Below, one piece after another: positions 1 through 5,661 of a DNA stretch of 5,661 nt. The translations under genes were made by a program, and so were the position numbers. A model generated the notes under the pieces. That model was not told the origin of the DNA and made no database searches. It saw only the letters and a program-made list of their open reading frames with translations. The stretch's first letter is position 1; each line of letters begins with the position of its first letter. The stretch covers positions 1-5,661 of the forward strand of contig NZ_JACSGR010000012.1 in assembly GCF_016025525.2 (NCBI RefSeq), written 5' to 3'. Source of the DNA: Eikenella glucosivorans (GTDB lineage: Bacteria; Pseudomonadota; Gammaproteobacteria; Burkholderiales; Neisseriaceae).

Positions 1-5
1 AGTAT

Positions 6-35
6 TTGACAGTTGTAGTTTGGGTAGCGTATAGT
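6..35 (+). promoter_or_regulatory. Sigma70-type rRNA promoter
   Basis: The -35 hexamer TTGACA (6-11) matches consensus perfectly. It is followed by an 18-nt spacer and the -10 hexamer TATAGT (30-35), a five of six match. Transcription should start near 41-43. The sequence just after the -10 box, TCGCGTC, is GC-rich, as is usual for rRNA promoters under stringent (ppGpp) and growth-rate control; that regulation is inferred from the family. It reads directly into the boxA-containing rRNA leader, which supports the call. Only five bases lie upstream of the -35 box in this window, so an UP element, Fis sites or a further upstream promoter cannot be judged. Confidence 0.8.
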
Positions 36-125
36 TCGCGTCTTCGCTGCTTCCGGGCGCTGAATTGAACCTGAGCTTATTTGGTTGGGTTGTTTAGATG
101 GGTGCCGGTTTAATGGGGAGCAGAC

Positions 126-137
126 AGTTCTTTAACA
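126..137 (+). promoter_or_regulatory. Leader boxA antitermination site
   Basis: AGTTCTTTAACA matches the E. coli rrn boxA TGCTCTTTAACA at 10 of 12 positions, including the whole TCTTTAACA core. In RNA form, boxA binds NusB-NusE (S10) and helps polymerase resist Rho-dependent termination. Its place just upstream of the 16S stalk and boxC-like motif is the expected one. A second copy with the same core lies in the 16S-23S spacer. Confidence 0.85.
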
Positions 138-175
138 GTGAGATTACCGATAAGTGTGGGTGTTTAGGCACCTGC
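138..175 (+). repeat. 16S processing stalk, left arm
   Basis: This arm is complementary to 1811-1847. Pairs read by eye: 138-140 with 1845-1847; 142-152 with 1833-1843 (11 consecutive); 154-165 with 1820-1831 (12, one of them G-U); 168-169 with 1817-1818; and 171-175 with 1811-1815. Mismatches are 141/1844 (A/A), 153/1832 (A/C) and 170/1816, with a small internal loop at 166-167/1819. The stem encloses all of 16S and is the expected substrate for RNase III, which frees pre-16S. The boxC-like GTGTGGG lies within this arm. Confidence 0.85.
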
Positions 176-258
176 ACTGCAAGAAGAGACAAGACGATGT
201 TTTAGACATTGATCTGTTGATTTCTTTGAAGCAGACCAGAAGTTAATAAGTTAGAGAT

Positions 259-1803
<1,545 letters not shown>

Positions 1804-1810
1804 GAGAAAA

Positions 1811-1847
1811 GCAGGGGCGAAGCACCCACACCTATCGGTAATCACAC
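1811..1847 (+). repeat. 16S processing stalk, right arm
   Basis: This is the 3' partner of the leader arm at 138-175, with about 33 pairs interrupted by three mismatches and one small internal loop. It begins 10 nt after the mature 16S end and occupies over half of the 67-nt gap before tRNA-Ile. The pairing is read directly from the sequence; cleavage by RNase III is inferred from the known pathway. Confidence 0.85.
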
Positions 1848-1867
1848 AGATGCAAGAGAAGCACCTT

Positions 1868-1944
<77 letters not shown>

Positions 1945-1986
1945 CGAGACAGAAGAGCGACGAGCCCGATGAACCATTGAGGGACA

Positions 1987-2062
1987 GGGGGCATAGCTCA
2001 GTTGGTAGAGCACCTGCTTTGCAAGCAGGGGGTCATCGGTTCGATCCCGTTTGCCTCCACCA
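1987..2062 (+). tRNA. trnA: tRNA-Ala (anticodon UGC)
   Basis: This 76-nt tRNA has acceptor stem GGGGGCA pairing with TGCCTCC (2052-2058). The pair includes G1989-T2056, the G3:U70 wobble that is the main identity element for alanyl-tRNA synthetase. The anticodon stem CCTGC/GCAGG encloses TTTGCAA, with anticodon TGC at 2020-2022. CCA is encoded at 2060-2062. The T stem ATCGG/CCGTT has one internal U-U mismatch (2036/2050, tRNA positions 50 and 64). The other arms are regular, so I treat it as functional. It lies 42 nt after tRNA-Ile. Confidence 0.97.
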
Positions 2063-2077
2063 CCGATTCAATCTTCC

Positions 2078-2129
2078 CAAATCAAAGCAGTCAGACCTAG
2101 AGTAGTCTGAAGCAGACTGTTTTGATTTG
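2078..2129 (+). promoter_or_regulatory. Long stem-loop upstream of spacer boxA
   Basis: Bases 2078-2092 pair with 2115-2129 over 15 consecutive positions (one G-U). The apex can extend with AGAC (2093-2096) to GTCT (2105-2108). An alternative local hairpin, TCAGAC (2091-2096) with GTCTGA (2105-2110), competes for part of it. It starts 15 nt after tRNA-Ala and ends 19 nt before boxA. That position suggests a boxB-like part of the antitermination region, or a structure that separates tRNA from 23S processing. The role is inference; the pairing is visible. No T-tract follows, so it is not an intrinsic terminator. Confidence 0.65.
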
Positions 2130-2148
2130 CGAAGCGAGAGCGACGCAT

Positions 2149-2160
2149 CGATCTTTAACA
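2149..2160 (+). promoter_or_regulatory. Spacer boxA antitermination site
   Basis: CGATCTTTAACA shares the TCTTTAACA core with the leader boxA and matches the E. coli consensus at 10 of 12 positions. A boxA ahead of 23S is known in proteobacterial rRNA operons and is thought to renew Nus-factor loading before the 2.9-kb 23S gene. It is about 255 nt upstream of mature 23S. Confidence 0.82.
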
Positions 2161-2285
2161 AATTGGCAAGCCGAAATCAATAAACAAACGAAGTAGATTG
2201 GTTAGCGAGAAGGAGTTGGCAACGACACTTCTGGCCCGTTTAAACGAACGGACCAACTACGAAATTTGGGTAATGATTGTATCGA

Positions 2286-2317
2286 CCGAATCCTGGAAGA
2301 CAAAAGGCAGGATTCGG
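2286..2317 (+). repeat. Perfect 10-bp spacer hairpin
   Basis: CCGAATCCTG (2286-2295) is the exact reverse complement of CAGGATTCGG (2308-2317), with a 12-nt A-rich loop between. It lies just outside the outer arm of the 23S stalk (2328-2340). It has no following T-run, so termination is unlikely. A processing or folding role within pre-23S is plausible but not shown. From memory, related Neisseria spacers carry a similar hairpin here. Confidence 0.7.
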
Positions 2318-2327
2318 ACACAACAAG

Positions 2328-2340
2328 CAGTAAGCTTTAT
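2328..2340 (+). repeat. 23S processing stalk, outer left arm
   Basis: CAGTAAGCTTTAT is the exact reverse complement of ATAAAGCTTACTG at 5349-5361 in the 23S-5S linker, 13 consecutive pairs. It would form a second helix at the base of the 23S stalk. It is separated from the inner helix by 59 nt on the left and 33 nt on the right, which do not pair well with each other. Confidence 0.7.
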
Positions 2341-2399
2341 CAGAGTAGAGGTCTTGAAGCCCCGACTGTCGTCAACGCAGAGAGGGCAAAGTCAGAAAG

Positions 2400-2415
2400 G
2401 CACTTCAAATGATAG

Positions 2416-2422
<7 letters not shown>
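2400..2422 (+). repeat. 23S processing stalk, inner left arm
   Basis: All 23 bases pair with 5293-5315 with no mismatch, and the helix extends outward by weaker pairs (2397-2399 with 5316-5318). About seven of the pairs lie inside mature 23S and form its terminal helix, which joins the two ends of the molecule. The rest lie in precursor sequence and are the expected RNase III target. Confidence 0.88.
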
Positions 2423-5292
<2,870 letters not shown>

Positions 5293-5301
<9 letters not shown>

Positions 5302-5315
5302 ATCATTTGAAGTGC
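5293..5315 (+). repeat. 23S processing stalk, inner right arm
   Basis: This is the exact reverse complement of 2400-2422. It spans the 3' end of mature 23S (to about 5301) and the first bases of the linker. Confidence 0.88.
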
Positions 5316-5466
5316 TTTGCGGTGTGAGACACCGTGAAGGATGAGAGAATAAAGCTTACTGGAAAGAGATACACATTACCGAAGGCCGGCCCTTGAGAGG
5401 GGCTGGGTTGGAGAAAGATTGATTGGCCGATAGAGATATTGGCGGCTTGACGATTTGTACAGTTTA
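5302..5466 (+). other. 23S-5S linker
   Basis: This 165-nt transcribed spacer has no tRNA gene. It contains the outside of the 23S inner stalk arm (to 5315), a hairpin CGGTGT-GAG-ACACCG (5320-5334) and the outer stalk arm (5349-5361). It also contains a hairpin of seven pairs (5426-5432 with 5437-5443, one G-U) capped by a GAGA tetraloop just before 5S. These are likely maturation structures. I see no promoter or T-tract in it. Confidence 0.8.
5349..5361 (+). repeat. 23S processing stalk, outer right arm
   Basis: ATAAAGCTTACTG is the exact complement of 2328-2340. The match goes beyond the self-palindromic AAGCTT core, so chance is less likely, though pairing across 3 kb is inferred from the inner helix bringing the two sides together. 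Confidence 0.7.
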
Positions 5467-5582
5467 AGTTTGGCGGCCATAGCGGTTTGGTCCCACGCCT
5501 TCCCATCCCGAACAGGACCGTGAAACGAACCAGCGCCGATGATAGTACGGGTTCCCGTGCGAAAGTAGGACACCGCCAAACA
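5467..5582 (+). rRNA. rrf: 5S ribosomal RNA
   Basis: This is the small RNA of the 50S central protuberance, which binds L5, L18 and L25-type proteins. It is about 116 nt, slightly under the E. coli 120. Terminal helix I is perfect: GTTTGGCGG (5468-5476) pairs with CCGCCAAAC (5573-5581). Conserved blocks include GGTCCCACGCCTTCCCATCC, CCGAACAGG, GTGAAACG and AGCGCCGATGATAGT. Helix IV is closed by ACGG/CCGT around GTTC (5547-5558). The sequence resembles Neisseriaceae 5S from memory. It is the last gene of the operon, followed after 9-10 nt by the terminator. Exact ends are uncertain by one to three bases. Confidence 0.95.
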
Positions 5583-5591
5583 CCTTATACG

Positions 5592-5623
5592 ATACCCCGG
5601 CCAAACAGCCGGGGTATGCTTTT
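5592..5623 (+). terminator. Intrinsic terminator of the rRNA operon
   Basis: ATACCCCGGC (5592-5601) pairs perfectly with GCCGGGGTAT (5608-5617) across a 6-nt loop, CAAACA. It is followed by GC and a TTTT run (5620-5623). The very GC-rich stem of ten pairs makes it strong despite the short T-run. Its place 10 nt after 5S fits release of antiterminated polymerase at the end of the unit. Confidence 0.92.
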
Positions 5624-5661
5624 GCCTGATGAAAATAAGTAAAGATGAAAATAATTGGAAG
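5624..5661. other. AT-rich flank after terminator
   Basis: These 38 bases hold an 11-nt direct repeat, GATGAAAATAA, at 5628-5638 and 5644-5654. Two ATG codons (5629 and 5645) open frames that run or could run off the window edge. Neither has a visible ribosome binding site, so no gene is called. Confidence 0.4.

Larger units (their letters stand above)
42..258 (+). other. rRNA operon leader (5' pre-rRNA)
   Basis: This is about 217 nt of transcribed, non-coding leader between the promoter and mature 16S. It holds boxA (126-137), a boxC-like GTGTGGG (154-160) and the left arm of the 16S processing stalk (138-175). The order boxA then GTGTGGG matches the Escherichia coli rrn leader. I see no clear boxB hairpin between the start site and boxA. 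The part from 176 to 258 would be looped between the stalk and the mature 5' end and then trimmed away. The exact transcription start is inferred from the promoter. Confidence 0.75.
2063..2415 (+). other. tRNA-Ala to 23S internal transcribed spacer
   Basis: This 353-nt non-coding spacer is removed during rRNA maturation. It holds, in order, a long hairpin (2078-2129), boxA (2149-2160), a 10-bp GC-bearing hairpin (2286-2317) and two left arms of the 23S processing stalk (2328-2340 and from 2400). The part from 2161 to 2285 has no strong structure that I can name, apart from the palindrome CGTTTAAACG (2237-2246) and a possible weak pairing of AGTTGG (2214-2219) with CCAACT (2253-2258). From memory, the second half resembles the Neisseria 16S-23S spacer. 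A short open frame across it is not considered a gene. Confidence 0.85.

Noticed and set aside
217..249. Possible second promoter in the leader (TTGATT ... TAATAA)
   Set aside because: The spacing is about 21 nt and it sits in the trimmed leader after boxA, where an internal promoter would bypass antitermination.
2237..2246. Palindrome CGTTTAAACG in the spacer
   Set aside because: A lone 10-bp palindrome without flanking symmetry is weak evidence for a site; no protein or function can be named.
5629..5661. Short frame starting at ATG 5629 (MKISKDENNWK) that runs off the window
   Set aside because: Only 11 codons are visible, it starts right after the terminator T-run, and it has no ribosome binding site.

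Overview
The window is one complete bacterial ribosomal RNA operon on the + strand: promoter, leader with boxA, 16S rRNA (rrs), tRNA-Ile(GAU), tRNA-Ala(UGC), spacer with a second boxA, 23S rRNA (rrl), 5S rRNA (rrf) and an intrinsic terminator. I see no convincing protein-coding gene. The open frames on both strands all lie inside rRNA or spacer sequence and are shadows.

The organism looks like a betaproteobacterium of the order Neisseriales, most likely family Neisseriaceae. From memory, the 16S 5' end (TGAACATAAGAGTTTGATCC), the 16S variable regions, the tRNA order Ile then Ala, the 5' end of 23S (GTGAATAAGTGCATCAGG) and the 5S sequence all resemble Neisseria and relatives. The V2 and V3 stretches differ from the Neisseria sequence I remember, so I do not name a genus.

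Layout: promoter at 6-35; leader to 258, with boxA at 126-137; 16S at 259-1800; 67 nt gap; tRNA-Ile at 1868-1944; 42 nt gap; tRNA-Ala at 1987-2062; 353 nt spacer with two hairpins and boxA at 2149-2160; 23S at 2416-5301; 165 nt linker; 5S at about 5467-5582; terminator at 5592-5623; then about 38 nt of AT-rich flank.

The parts act as one transcription unit. The boxA copies should load the Nus antitermination complex so that polymerase can cross about 5.5 kb of untranslated RNA. Long complementary arms flank 16S (138-175 with 1811-1847) and 23S (2328-2340 and 2400-2422 with 5349-5361 and 5293-5315). They would fold into double-stranded stalks for RNase III-type processing. The tRNAs are released from the spacer by tRNA maturation enzymes.

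The RNA genes look intact and ordinary. I found no intervening sequence in 23S, no mobile element and no CRISPR. I found no new system; the points of interest are the processing stalks, the spacer hairpins and small sequence oddities.
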